Assembly: GCA_958295955.1 (NCBI GenBank)
Contig: OY282420.1
Location: 976,236-1,040,235, forward strand
Direction of reading: 5' to 3'
Length of the DNA: 64,000 nt
DNA from: an uncultured Bryobacterales bacterium
GTDB lineage: Bacteria; Acidobacteriota; Terriglobia; Bryobacterales; UBA6623
Shown here one piece after another: positions 9,704-21,822 of this stretch. The first letter of the stretch is position 1. Each line of letters starts with the position of its first letter. The notes beneath the pieces were generated by a model. The model was not told the origin of the DNA. It ran no database searches and saw only the letters and a list, made by a program, of their open reading frames with translations. The translations under genes and the position numbers were made by a program.

Positions 9704-10558
9704 TCAGCGCCGCTCTGCCGCCAACTGCTCCAGATAGAGCTTCTCGTAATGCTCCACCGCCGCCCGGAAGCCTTGCGGGTCCACGAATGTCGCAGGGTCG
9801 TAAGCCTGCCCCGGCTTGTATTTTTCATGCAGCCCGTATTGCCCGCCGTGCGCCGCGACCCACACGTCAACCGGCAACGCCTTCTGCTTGCGGAACGTCT
9901 CGGCGAAATCGTCGGCCACGCCGGCGTAGGTCGGGTTGACCGCCAACCGCTTGCCGCGGTTGATCGTAGCCATGTTGGCGATCGCCACGTCGTACTCGCG
10001 GCCGCCCTCGCGCACCTTCATCACGTAGCTCGAGCTGCCTTCGGTGTGGCCCGGCGTTTCCACCACGGTCAGCCGCGTCCCGCCCAGTTCGATGACTTCG
10101 CCGTCGGCGACGATCCGGTCCACCTTGACCGGCTTGAACGACTCCTTGCCGCCGAAATGCGGATCGCTGAAGCCGCCGTCTTCGAGCACGCGCGCGTCGT
10201 CCGCGGTCGCCCACATCTCCGCGCCGGCGATTTCCTTGATTTCGGCAAGCGCGGCCGTGTGATCCCAGTGCGATTGCATCGTCAGCAGGATCTTGACGTC
10301 TTCCAGCCGGAATCCCACCGACTCGATATTCTTGCGGATCAGCGGCGTCGAGTTCTCGAGCCCGGTGTTGATCAGGATATGCCCCTCCGGCGACGTAATC
10401 AGAAAAACGCCGAGGTCGTAGGGGCCGACGGCGTAGAGGTTGCCGATTACGCGATGCCCCGGAAAGGGCCGCGTCCATCCCTCCGGTTGAGCGGCGAGCG
10501 GCGCGGCGGCCGCGAGAAGCAGGCAGGTCAAGGCAAGAGTCGAGCGCATGACGAACAT
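9704..10558 (-). CDS. Exported metallo-beta-lactamase-fold hydrolase, subclass B3-like with Gln in place of first zinc His
   Basis: 284 residues: signal peptide (about 1-23, cut after PLAA), then the MBL fold. The zinc motif reads Q95-S-H97-W-D99-H100, followed by a distal His in TPGHTEGSS and another in AAHGGQYGLHEKY. Overall spacing and the GHILINTGLENS segment match subclass B3 lactamases (L1, FEZ, GOB). The first ligand is Gln instead of His, as in the GOB enzymes. B3-like proteins in soil bacteria hydrolyse carbapenems in some cases, while others have unrelated activities, so resistance is not established. Two ATGs (10558, 10549) could start it. It lies just downstream of the rRNA terminator, same strand. 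Confidence 0.85.
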   Translation of the reverse strand: MFVMRSTLALTCLLLAAAAPLAAQPEGWTRPFPGHRVIGNLYAVGPYDLGVFLITSPEGHILINTGLENSTPLIRKNIESVGFRLEDVKILLTMQSHWDHTAALAEIKEIAGAEMWATADDARVLEDGGFSDPHFGGKESFKPVKVDRIVADGEVIELGGTRLTVVETPGHTEGSSSYVMKVREGGREYDVAIANMATINRGKRLAVNPTYAGVADDFAETFRKQKALPVDVWVAAHGGQYGLHEKYKPGQAYDPATFVDPQGFRAAVEHYEKLYLEQLAAERR

Positions 10559-10618
10559 TATGCCGGTTGCGCCTCGCCGGCGCCGGCGGTGAACTGCCGC
10601 GGGCGCATCGCAAACGAG

Positions 10619-10651
10619 AAGGCCCGGCGCGCGATGCGACAGCCGGGCCTT
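10619..10651 (-). terminator. Intrinsic terminator of the rRNA operon
   Basis: On the minus strand AAGGCCCGGC and GCCGGGCCTT form a perfect 10-bp stem around a 13-nt loop, immediately after the 5S gene, followed by a moderately T-rich CTCGTTTG. Confidence 0.75.
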
Positions 10652-10662
10652 TCAAGTTGAAT

Positions 10663-10777
10663 CGGGCAGCGTCCTACTCTCCCACGCAGTCGCCCACGCA
10701 GTACCATCGGGGCTGAGGAGCTTAACTACCGTGTTCGGGATGGGAACGGGTGTGGCCTCCTCGCTAGAGCCACCCGA
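10663..10777 (-). rRNA. rrf: 5S ribosomal RNA
   Basis: The minus strand contains the conserved loop region CCCATCCCGAACACGG and AGTTAAGCTC, ending with GGGAGAGTAGGACGCTGCC, at the expected position 120 nt after the 23S gene. The 5' and 3' termini pair (GGTGGC / GCTGCC region). Ends are estimated to within a few bases. Confidence 0.93.
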
Positions 10778-10885
10778 AATTTTTGGCCGCGCATTCTCCG
10801 CGCCTTGCCGGCAGGCGGGAACGAGCGGCTATCGAAGGAATGAGCAATCGCTTTTTGCAAGAAGCGTCCGAGCGGATTTAGCTCG

Positions 10886-13828
<2,943 letters not shown>

Positions 13829-14010
13829 AACCAAATCCTCTCCTGCAAGGAGACGATCAAGTCATGACTCCGGGCGGCGCTCTTGGAGTGCTTCCGCGCC
13901 GCTCTGCCGGCGCGCATCGGTTACGATGCGCCGCAAAGCGTGCGAAAACAACCCAGCGATTACTACATCGAATCGATTTGCGAACAAATCGACTCTTCCT
14001 TCGATATTCG

Positions 14011-14024
14011 GTTTTCAAAGAACA
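14011..14024 (-). promoter_or_regulatory. Spacer boxA antitermination element
   Basis: The minus strand reads TGTTCTTTGAAAAC in the spacer between tRNA-Ile and 23S, matching the bacterial boxA consensus TGCTCTTTAA(A) bound by NusB/S10. The 303-base stretch 13815-14117 otherwise holds only spacer and the 23S processing arm. Confidence 0.65.
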
Positions 14025-14117
14025 GGTTCGAAGCCTTGGACAAGCCTTCGAGCGCAAACTTCCATTGAAGTCTGCGCTCGAACGCATGCGCGCTGCAACA
14101 ACCGGCGGCCCGAAAGC

Positions 14118-14194
14118 TGGTGGGCGTGGCTGGATTTGAACCAGCGACCTCATCCTTATCAGGGATGCGCTCTAACCAACTGAGCTACACGCCC
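14118..14194 (-). tRNA. tRNA-Ile (GAU)
   Basis: 77 nt including an encoded CCA. The acceptor stem GGGCGTG/CACGCCC is perfect, the D-loop reads AGCTCAGTTGGTTAGAGC, the anticodon loop CTGATAA carries GAT, and the T-arm GCTGGTTCAAATCCAGC is intact. It follows tRNA-Ala in the 16S-23S spacer. Confidence 0.97.
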
Positions 14195-14240
14195 CTGGCC
14201 GCAGAAGGCGCCTTCTCGGAAGGGGCTTCCCCAGGAGGAA

Positions 14241-14316
14241 TGGTGGAGCTGATCGGACTTGAACCGACGACCTCCTGAATGCAAATCAGGCGCTCTCCCA
14301 TTTGAGCTACAGCCCC
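14241..14316 (-). tRNA. tRNA-Ala (UGC)
   Basis: 76 nt including CCA. The acceptor GGGGCTG pairs with CAGCTCC (one wobble), the anticodon loop TTTGCAT carries TGC, and the T-arm GTCGGTTCAAGTCCGAT is typical. It is the first tRNA after 16S. Confidence 0.97.
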
Positions 14317-14506
14317 AAAAACGGACTCAAGACTCAACTTATTGGCACCGGCCGCGCAATGAGGCCGATTGGACGCGGGAAGCCGAGCTGCGCTCGACTT
14401 CCAACCAGTCGATTTCCGATTCCGATCAAGAGAGCGTCGGAACTGCTGGAATCCGCTGCCGTTTACAAGACCCGAAGGCCCAAAGACATTGGATTCTAAG
14501 TCTCTC

Positions 14507-16018
<1,512 letters not shown>

Positions 16019-16127
16019 TTGTTCAGCCTCGATTGTCCCGAAGGACGCTCAAGGCAAACGCTTAGAGTTTGCTCGCTCCGACTTCAAACTCGAAATCTGA
16101 CGAAATAAACTGCACGTCCAATCAATC

Positions 16128-16139
16128 TGTCAAAGATCA
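16128..16139 (-). promoter_or_regulatory. Leader boxA of the rRNA operon
   Basis: The minus strand reads TGATCTTTGACA about 110 nt before 16S, close to the boxA consensus and followed by GATTGATTGG much as in other rrn leaders. The rest of 16019-16502 (about 480 nt) is rRNA leader without a gene; I could not pick a convincing -35/-10 pair in it. Confidence 0.6.
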
Positions 16140-16413
16140 GCGCCGCCAAGGATCGCCTCGCTACTCGTCCCCAAGGAACTTTCGCAATCCCCTCGACGGC
16201 CCGGCCTCGCTAATTTGGCGTCATGGACCCTCGGGCTACGCTAGGCAACCCAAAAATCCGCTGCACGCCAAAAACCGAAGTTCAGCCCACCCGGGCCGAT
16301 TCTCTCAAGCGATTCCGCTTGCATCGACCCGCTCCCTCAAGGCGTTTTCGAGTCACAAAAACCCCTTTGCCTCAAGGGCACTCTTCCAAGTTAACAGCCC
16401 CTTTCCCCAAATG

Positions 16414-16446
16414 CAACCACAAAACGGTGGTTGAGCATCTTTTTTT
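16414..16446 (+). terminator. Stem-loop with T-tract upstream of the rRNA leader
   Basis: CAACCAC (16414-16420) and GTGGTTG (16427-16433) form a perfect 7-bp stem with a 6-nt loop, followed after AGCATC by a run of eight T on the plus strand. It looks like an intrinsic terminator pointing right, but no plus-strand gene precedes it. It may block antisense transcription or be coincidental. Confidence 0.35.
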
Positions 16447-16502
16447 TCGGTTGCCAGGGCCGGCGGGCTGCATGCGCCCCTCGCGGCGTCCGCTCGCCGG
16501 GT

Positions 16503-17183
16503 TCAGCCGAGCTTGTCGTCGGCGTAGCAGAGATCGTTCAGCCGGCATTCCCCGCACTTGGGCTTGCGGGCGATGCAGACCCGGCGGCCGTGGTGAATGA
16601 TCTGATGCGAGTAGAGTATCCAGCGTCTGCGGGGCAGCGCGGCCATCAGGTCCTGCTCGATTTTCTTGGGATCGGTCTGACCAGTCAGATCCAGGCGCCG
16701 CGAAATCCTTTGCACGTGCGTATCGACGACGACGCCGGTTGCCTTCCGGAACCAACTGCCCAGGACAACGTTCGCGGTCTTGCGGGCGACTCCGGGCAGC
16801 GCCAGCAACTCGTCGAGAGTGGAAGGAACCGCGCCGCCGAATTCGGAAACGATCTTTTGCGCCGCCCCCTTGAGCGATTTGGCCTTGTTGCGGAAGAAGC
16901 CGGTGGTCTTGACCAACTCCTCGATTTCCTCCACGGGCGCCGCCGCCATCGCGTCAATCGTCGGATAACGCTCGAATAACGCGGGCGTAACCATGTTGAC
17001 CCGCACGTCGGTACACTGCGCGGAGAGGATGGTGGCAACGAGCAACTCCCAGGCGCTGTCGTGGCGCAGGGCGCACTCGACATGGGGATAGTCGATGTTG
17101 AGCCGGCGCAGGATTTTGCTCAGGCGGCGCTTCCGTTCTTCTTCGTTTCCCGGCTTGACAACTTTCTTTGCCATCCAGGCCAT
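16503..17183 (-). CDS. nth: Endonuclease III
   Basis: DNA glycosylase/AP lyase for oxidised pyrimidines in base-excision repair. 226 residues contain the helix-hairpin-helix LPGVARKTANVV with catalytic Lys135, catalytic Asp154 in VVVDTHVQR, and the 4Fe-4S loop C203-x6-C210-x2-C213-x5-C219, all at canonical spacing. The ILSAQCTDVRVN segment is also typical. Two starts (17183, 17174) are possible; the difference is only MAW. The gene sits upstream of the rRNA operon on the same strand, separated by about 480 nt. Confidence 0.97.
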   Translation of the reverse strand: MAWMAKKVVKPGNEEERKRRLSKILRRLNIDYPHVECALRHDSAWELLVATILSAQCTDVRVNMVTPALFERYPTIDAMAAAPVEEIEELVKTTGFFRNKAKSLKGAAQKIVSEFGGAVPSTLDELLALPGVARKTANVVLGSWFRKATGVVVDTHVQRISRRLDLTGQTDPKKIEQDLMAALPRRRWILYSHQIIHHGRRVCIARKPKCGECRLNDLCYADDKLG

Positions 17184-17213
17184 GCTACCGCAGCGCCCGG
17201 CGCCGTATCCGCG

Positions 17214-17648
17214 CTAACGGCGGCCGGCGGCAGACTGCGGGTCGTCGTATGGAGCGCCCGTGCCCGAGGAGCCGGCGAACAGGCGGGTGCCGTCCGGCAA
17301 AGTCACGTCGCGGCCGTTGGCTCTGTTGCTGCCGTCGATCGCCTGATAGCCCTCGACCAGAACCTCGACGCCGGGTTTGACCGAATCTTTCCGCCAGCCG
17401 CGCCGCACCAGCGCGCCCGGCGGGCCGGCCTCGATCATCCAGACGACGGCGGCGCCGTCCTGCTCGACTTCGACGTGCATCCAGGAATGGGGATTGAGCC
17501 ACTCCATTCTGGTGATTTTTCCGCGCAGACGCACCGGCTTGGCGGCGTCGAATTCGGACGAGAACGCATGGTGCGCCGCAATCGGGGCGGACGCAACGAG
17601 AACCGCCAGACAGAGCGCGGCGCAGGCAACGGCTATTTTCTTGCGCAT
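17214..17648 (-). CDS. Exported DUF6152-like protein
   Basis: 144 residues: signal peptide ending near SAPIAA, followed at the mature N-terminus by HHAFSSEFDAAKPVRLRG, the hallmark of a small beta-barrel family known as DUF6152. The body reads as a compact OB-like fold (GKITRMEWLNPHSWMHVEV). ATG 17648 is preferred over the upstream GTG because AAGGTG is spaced 6 nt before it. Function is unknown. It is the last gene of a three-gene set with the VOC fusion and its paralogue, with 13 nt between genes. Confidence 0.75.
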   Translation of the reverse strand: MRKKIAVACAALCLAVLVASAPIAAHHAFSSEFDAAKPVRLRGKITRMEWLNPHSWMHVEVEQDGAAVVWMIEAGPPGALVRRGWRKDSVKPGVEVLVEGYQAIDGSNRANGRDVTLPDGTRLFAGSSGTGAPYDDPQSAAGRR

Positions 17649-17661
17649 GAGATTCACCTTA

Positions 17662-19413
17662 TTATCTCCCGGCGCCGGCGGCTTCCTTGTCTCTTGCCCT
17701 GGCGCCGCTGAGAATGTTGAACATGCCGTAGTTGCCCTCGTGGCAGGCGTACTCGACCAGCTCGTACTGGTCGTTGTCGAGGTCGAAGACGAACCCGGCG
17801 GTCCAAGGGCGGGTCCAAACGGCCGGGTCGTCCACGGTGAAGCGGTATTCGAGCTTCGTCGGGCCGACCCGCGTATAGCGTTCGGTCAGCTTCATCCCGG
17901 CGGTCGATCCCCGATACGAGCTTTTGCCGTTGAAGCGGCTCGTTTCGATGACCAGCGTATCGCCCTCCCAACGCCCCTGCGGGTCGCCCAGCCACGTCGT
18001 CAGCTTCGGGCCGACCGGCTGCCGCGGCTCGGTGGGAATGACGCGGGTTTCGTGGATCATCTCCTTCTGGATGGCGACATGGCCGGGTCCCTGCACGATT
18101 TGGAGTCCATTGTTGTAGATCGACGGCATCATCATGCCGGGCAGTCCGCGGGTGATGCAGCGGACGTACGGGGTCATGTCCTCCGGCCCGGCCGGGGGCG
18201 TCCGGGTATAGCGTTCCCTTGCCCGGCGCGCCTCTGCGGCCATGCGTCTGCCGTCGGGGGTCATTTCCGGCAGGCGGCCGTCGGGCGGATCGACGATCAT
18301 CGCGACCTGCCTGGATGGAATCATCTTGTCGTAGCCCAGGGTCGTGTCGCGCCACTCGCGCTCGTATCCCCAGATGCTGCCGAGCGTGCCGCGTTCGCGG
18401 CGGGCCGCCGCCTGCTCGGCGGTCAACGCCTGCACGTCGGCGAGGTCCAAGGGCCTCTCGAGCGGAATGCCGTGAGCGGCGTTGCCGGTCCACACGCCTT
18501 GCAGATCGGGCTCGCCCCAAGGCGTTCGCGGAGCGGCGTACGGCTCGCGCGTTTCTTCGGCCGCCGCCGCTTCCACTACGGCCTCGACTCCGGCGAAGCC
18601 CGGCTCGACGAGGGCGATGCGGACGCTGTCGGGGCCGACCAGATACGCGCGCTTGGCCGCAGCGCGGGCGTTGTCCGGCACGGCAGGCTCTTCCTGGAAT
18701 GCGACGCCGCGCTTGCGCAGCTTCCGCGCGGCCTCGCTCAGATTCGGCAGCGCAAAGCCGATGTGATCGACCGCGCGCCCGCGGGTCGGCGCCGGCTCGC
18801 CTTGGGGATGCTGTGCTGCGAGCAGCCAGACATCTCCCAGCAAAAGCCCGTCGAGCTTGCCCCGCAGCTTGCCGGCTTTGCCGCCGAACGTCTCGCGGTA
18901 CCAGGCCAGCGCGGCCTCGGGGTCAGCGGCGCTCAGATGGACATGATGGAAGCCCTGACGGCCGCCGTCTTCAAGCAATTCGATGCGCGTCCCCCACGGA
19001 TCGAAGATGAAGCCGTGCCGGAACAGGCCCGGATCCTCGCGCAGAGTCGTCCCGTCGTCGAAGCGCTGCAGCCGCACTCCCGAGCCGCGCACGCCGACGG
19101 CTTCGAGCGCGGCCATTTTGGCGGCAAGGTCGGCGTACGAGAAAGCAATGTGGTTCACGCCGGTGCCCTGCGTGCCGCCCATCGTGGACTGTGAGACGAA
19201 AACAAGCTCGACGCCGCCGCAGTCCGCGGCGTCGTTGCGGCCGGGAACCGGCGCGCAGTCGAGGTATTTCGCGTACCAGCCGACCGCCTCGGACGGGCTC
19301 GCCGCCGTGACGTGGACGTGGTGATACTTCGCTTCCGCCCCGCGCGCCGGGCTTTGCGCGGCGGCAACCGCAACGGAAACGATCAGGATCGGCGCAACAT
19401 ATCGAACTGTCAT
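17662..19413 (-). CDS. Exported fusion: two VOC domains plus a C-terminal GRWEGDTLV domain
   Basis: 583 residues. After a signal peptide (about 1-26) come two vicinal-oxygen-chelate modules (about 29-155 and 157-280). The first keeps the expected metal ligands His (HHVHV), His (VNHIAF) and Glu (RIELLED); the second has His, His but RIALVE, with Ala in place of the Glu. From about residue 295 a different domain begins (PWGEPDLQGVWTGN ... GRWEGDTLVIETSRFNGKS), homologous to the whole of the next gene. VOC enzymes include glyoxalases and extradiol dioxygenases, but an exported VOC fusion has no obvious precedent known to me. Its ATG overlaps the upstream gene's stop (ATGA), indicating translational coupling. 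Confidence 0.8.
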   Translation of the reverse strand: MTVRYVAPILIVSVAVAAAQSPARGAEAKYHHVHVTAASPSEAVGWYAKYLDCAPVPGRNDAADCGGVELVFVSQSTMGGTQGTGVNHIAFSYADLAAKMAALEAVGVRGSGVRLQRFDDGTTLREDPGLFRHGFIFDPWGTRIELLEDGGRQGFHHVHLSAADPEAALAWYRETFGGKAGKLRGKLDGLLLGDVWLLAAQHPQGEPAPTRGRAVDHIGFALPNLSEAARKLRKRGVAFQEEPAVPDNARAAAKRAYLVGPDSVRIALVEPGFAGVEAVVEAAAAEETREPYAAPRTPWGEPDLQGVWTGNAAHGIPLERPLDLADVQALTAEQAAARRERGTLGSIWGYEREWRDTTLGYDKMIPSRQVAMIVDPPDGRLPEMTPDGRRMAAEARRARERYTRTPPAGPEDMTPYVRCITRGLPGMMMPSIYNNGLQIVQGPGHVAIQKEMIHETRVIPTEPRQPVGPKLTTWLGDPQGRWEGDTLVIETSRFNGKSSYRGSTAGMKLTERYTRVGPTKLEYRFTVDDPAVWTRPWTAGFVFDLDNDQYELVEYACHEGNYGMFNILSGARARDKEAAGAGR

Positions 19414-20246
19414 CGGGTCGGCTCCCTGCGCAAATGGCCGTAAACGAGATCTTCCGCATAGTCGACGCACTTGAACTCCAGCACCCGCGCGTTCTCTTCG
19501 AGGCGCCGGTAAAGCGGCATGCGGATTTTCCACGGGCGAGTAAAAACCGCAGGGTCTTCGAGAGTCGCTTCGTACAGCAGCGCGTTCCTGCCCAAGGGCG
19601 CATAGCGTTCCCGGACCTTCAGCCCCGGACCGGCAAAGTTGCCGGCGCGGTCGAACCATGCTTCGCCGTTGAATCCTTCCACATCGACAACCAGCGTGTC
19701 GCCTTCCCAACGGCCGTGAGAGCGGCCCATCCAGGAATCCAGAGGCGGCGGCTCGGGGGTCTCCTTGTCCATGTGGATCGTGCGGTTGGCCTCGGCGAAA
19801 CCATAGACGAACATGATCTTCCTGTCGCCCTGGATAATCTGGAACGGATACGGCAAGTACGTGGCGCGGGGCACTCCGGGCAGGAAACACTTGGCTTCGG
19901 GATCGTCTGTTGCGCGCCTGGCGAAGTTGCGTTGCTTTTGCGCGCGCCCCGCGTCGTTGTAAGGAATCTCGCCCCCGACGACAACGCCTTGGCCGGGCGG
20001 GACCGCGCCGATCGCGCCCAGATCCGGGTGGCCCGGCACCGCAGGGTGATCCTCGAGATCCCAGTGCGCCGTGCCGATCGCCTGCCAGACGCCGTTGAAG
20101 TCGGGGCGGCCGTCCCAGGCGCGGGGAATGCCGTCGTCTTCGGCCGAGGCCGGCCGGGGGGCAAGCGTCAAGCCCAGCGCGCACGCGGCGGCGAGGAATA
20201 TCCCCGCATCCGGCTTGGAAAATCGAAATTTCGCTCGGGCCGCCAT
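19410..20246 (-). CDS. Exported GRWEGDTLV-domain protein, stand-alone paralogue
   Basis: 278 residues. A signal peptide (to about ASAEDD) is followed by GRPDFNGVWQAIG, PYPFQIIQGDRKIMFVYGF, GRSHGRWEGDTLVVDVEGFNG and a C-terminal TRPWKIRMPLYRR segment. The same succession appears in the C-terminal half of the neighbouring VOC fusion, so the two are paralogous. This family is frequent in Acidobacteriota and some Proteobacteria, annotated as hypothetical. ATG 20246 is preferred; the longer frame needs a TTG start. It is the first gene of the three-gene set. Molecular function unknown. Confidence 0.7.
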   Translation of the reverse strand: MAARAKFRFSKPDAGIFLAAACALGLTLAPRPASAEDDGIPRAWDGRPDFNGVWQAIGTAHWDLEDHPAVPGHPDLGAIGAVPPGQGVVVGGEIPYNDAGRAQKQRNFARRATDDPEAKCFLPGVPRATYLPYPFQIIQGDRKIMFVYGFAEANRTIHMDKETPEPPPLDSWMGRSHGRWEGDTLVVDVEGFNGEAWFDRAGNFAGPGLKVRERYAPLGRNALLYEATLEDPAVFTRPWKIRMPLYRRLEENARVLEFKCVDYAEDLVYGHLRREPTR

Positions 20247-20342
20247 AGGAGTCCCCAAAGATCATAGCAGCGAACCGGCTATCCTGGTACGGGCATGGGC
20301 TATCTTCCATGCCCTGATTGAATGGAGGTCAGGTCCGCATCC

Positions 20343-21734
20343 ATGAGAAACATCCTTTTCACCCTGTCCCTGCTTTTGCCGTCCGCTGCCGCGGCGGCGG
20401 CCGACCAACCGAATTTCGTGCTGATCTTCGTCGACGATCTGGGTTACGCGGACATCGGCCCCTTCGGATCGCAACTCCATCGCACGCCGAATCTCGACCG
20501 CATGGCCGCCGCAGGCCGCAAGTTGACCGACTTCTACGTGACCGCCAATGTTTGCACGCCCTCGCGCAGCTCGCTGATGACCGGCAGCTATCCCCGCCGG
20601 GTCGGACTGGACGAAAACGAGCAGGGCCGCTGGGTGCTTTTCCCCGGCAACCGGGAGGGCTTGCACCCCGACGAGATCACCGTTGCGGAAGTCCTCAAGG
20701 AAGCAGGCTACAAGACGGGCGCCGTCGGCAAATGGCATCTCGGCGACCAGCCGGAGTTCCTGCCGACGCGGCAGGGGTTCGACTCGTATTTCGGCATTCC
20801 GTATTCGAACGACATGGGGCACGACTCCAGACGGCAGCCATACGTCTATCCGCCGCTCCCTCTGTTGCGCAGGGAAAAGGTGATCGAGCAGGAGCCCGAC
20901 CAGAGGCTGATTACGCGGCGCTACACCGAAGAAGCGCTGCGCTTCATCGAGGCCAACCGGCAGGGGCCGTTTTTTCTGTACCTCGCGCACACGATGCCCC
21001 ACTGGCCGCAGTACGCTTCAACGCGGTTCGCCGGCAAGTCGAAAAACGGCAAGTGGGGCGACGCCGTCGAGGAAATCGACTGGTCAACCGGCGAGATACT
21101 CGACAAGCTCAAGGAACTGGGCATAGACGAGGAGACCCTGGTGATTTTCACTTCCGACAACGGAGGGGCCGTCCGCCACGGCGCCGACAATGCGCCGCTG
21201 CGCGGAGGCAAGGGCACGACCTGGGAAGGCGGCCACCGCGTTTGCTTTGTCGCCCGCCAACCCGGCCGCGTGCCCGCGGGCACGGTCAGCAATGCGTTGG
21301 CGGTCTCGACGGACATCTTGCCGACGTTCGCCGCGCTGGCCGGGGCTTCGCCGCCCGCGGACCGCGTGATCGACGGCAAAGACATACGGCCGCTGCTGTT
21401 CGGCGCCGAGCGCGAGCCGACGCCGCACCTGGCTTACTACTACTACTTCATGAGTCATCTCAACGCCGTGCGCAGCGGCCGCTGGAAGCTGCACGTCGCG
21501 CGCATGGGCGGCCGCTATCCGGACTACGAGCCGAACCCGGTCAGCGAGCTCTACGATCTCCACGCCGACATCGGCGAGACTACGAACGTAGCCGAACGCT
21601 ATCCGCAGGTCGTCGAGCGCCTGCGGGCGTTGGCCGCATGGGCCCGCGCGGACCTGGGCGACGGCAAGAAGCAGGGCAAAAACGTCCGGCCCGCGGGGCT
21701 CGCGGCGCAAGCCGTCACGCTGACGGCGAACTGA
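20343..21734 (+). CDS. Exported sulfatase (CTPSR type)
   Basis: 463-residue type I sulfatase. A signal peptide (about 1-20) precedes NFVLIFVDDLGYADIGPFG and the signature C71-T-P-S-R75-SSLMTG, the canonical formylglycine motif. GKWHLG, FTSDNGG and GRWKLHVARMGG are also present, giving full family length. ATG 20343 is chosen so the signal peptide is N-terminal; a GGAGG lies about 13 nt upstream. Predicted to release sulfate from an unidentified carbohydrate or aryl ester in the periplasm. It diverges from the VOC cluster and converges on a TonB receptor. Confidence 0.92.
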   Translation: MRNILFTLSLLLPSAAAAAADQPNFVLIFVDDLGYADIGPFGSQLHRTPNLDRMAAAGRKLTDFYVTANVCTPSRSSLMTGSYPRRVGLDENEQGRWVLFPGNREGLHPDEITVAEVLKEAGYKTGAVGKWHLGDQPEFLPTRQGFDSYFGIPYSNDMGHDSRRQPYVYPPLPLLRREKVIEQEPDQRLITRRYTEEALRFIEANRQGPFFLYLAHTMPHWPQYASTRFAGKSKNGKWGDAVEEIDWSTGEILDKLKELGIDEETLVIFTSDNGGAVRHGADNAPLRGGKGTTWEGGHRVCFVARQPGRVPAGTVSNALAVSTDILPTFAALAGASPPADRVIDGKDIRPLLFGAEREPTPHLAYYYYFMSHLNAVRSGRWKLHVARMGGRYPDYEPNPVSELYDLHADIGETTNVAERYPQVVERLRALAAWARADLGDGKKQGKNVRPAGLAAQAVTLTAN

Positions 21735-21758
21735 CGACTTTGTTGAAGCGCTTCAGAC

Positions 21759-21804
21759 GCAAAGAGGGGGCGCAACGCCTGAACGCGCGCCCCGCCCCTT
21801 GGGA
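21759..21804. terminator. GC-rich inverted repeat between convergent genes
   Basis: GGGGGCG near 21768 and CGCCCC near 21790 can pair across an approximately 20-nt loop, between the sulfatase stop and the TonB-receptor stop. No U-tract is seen. A similar G/C-run element lies after the second receptor gene (25486-25507). Confidence 0.35.
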
Positions 21805-21822
21805 TGTTTGCCGGCAGTCCGG

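Noticed and set aside
16141..16410. rRNA promoter pair in the leader
   Set aside because: Several partial TTGA-like hexamers but none with a clear -10 at proper spacing, so no promoter was called.
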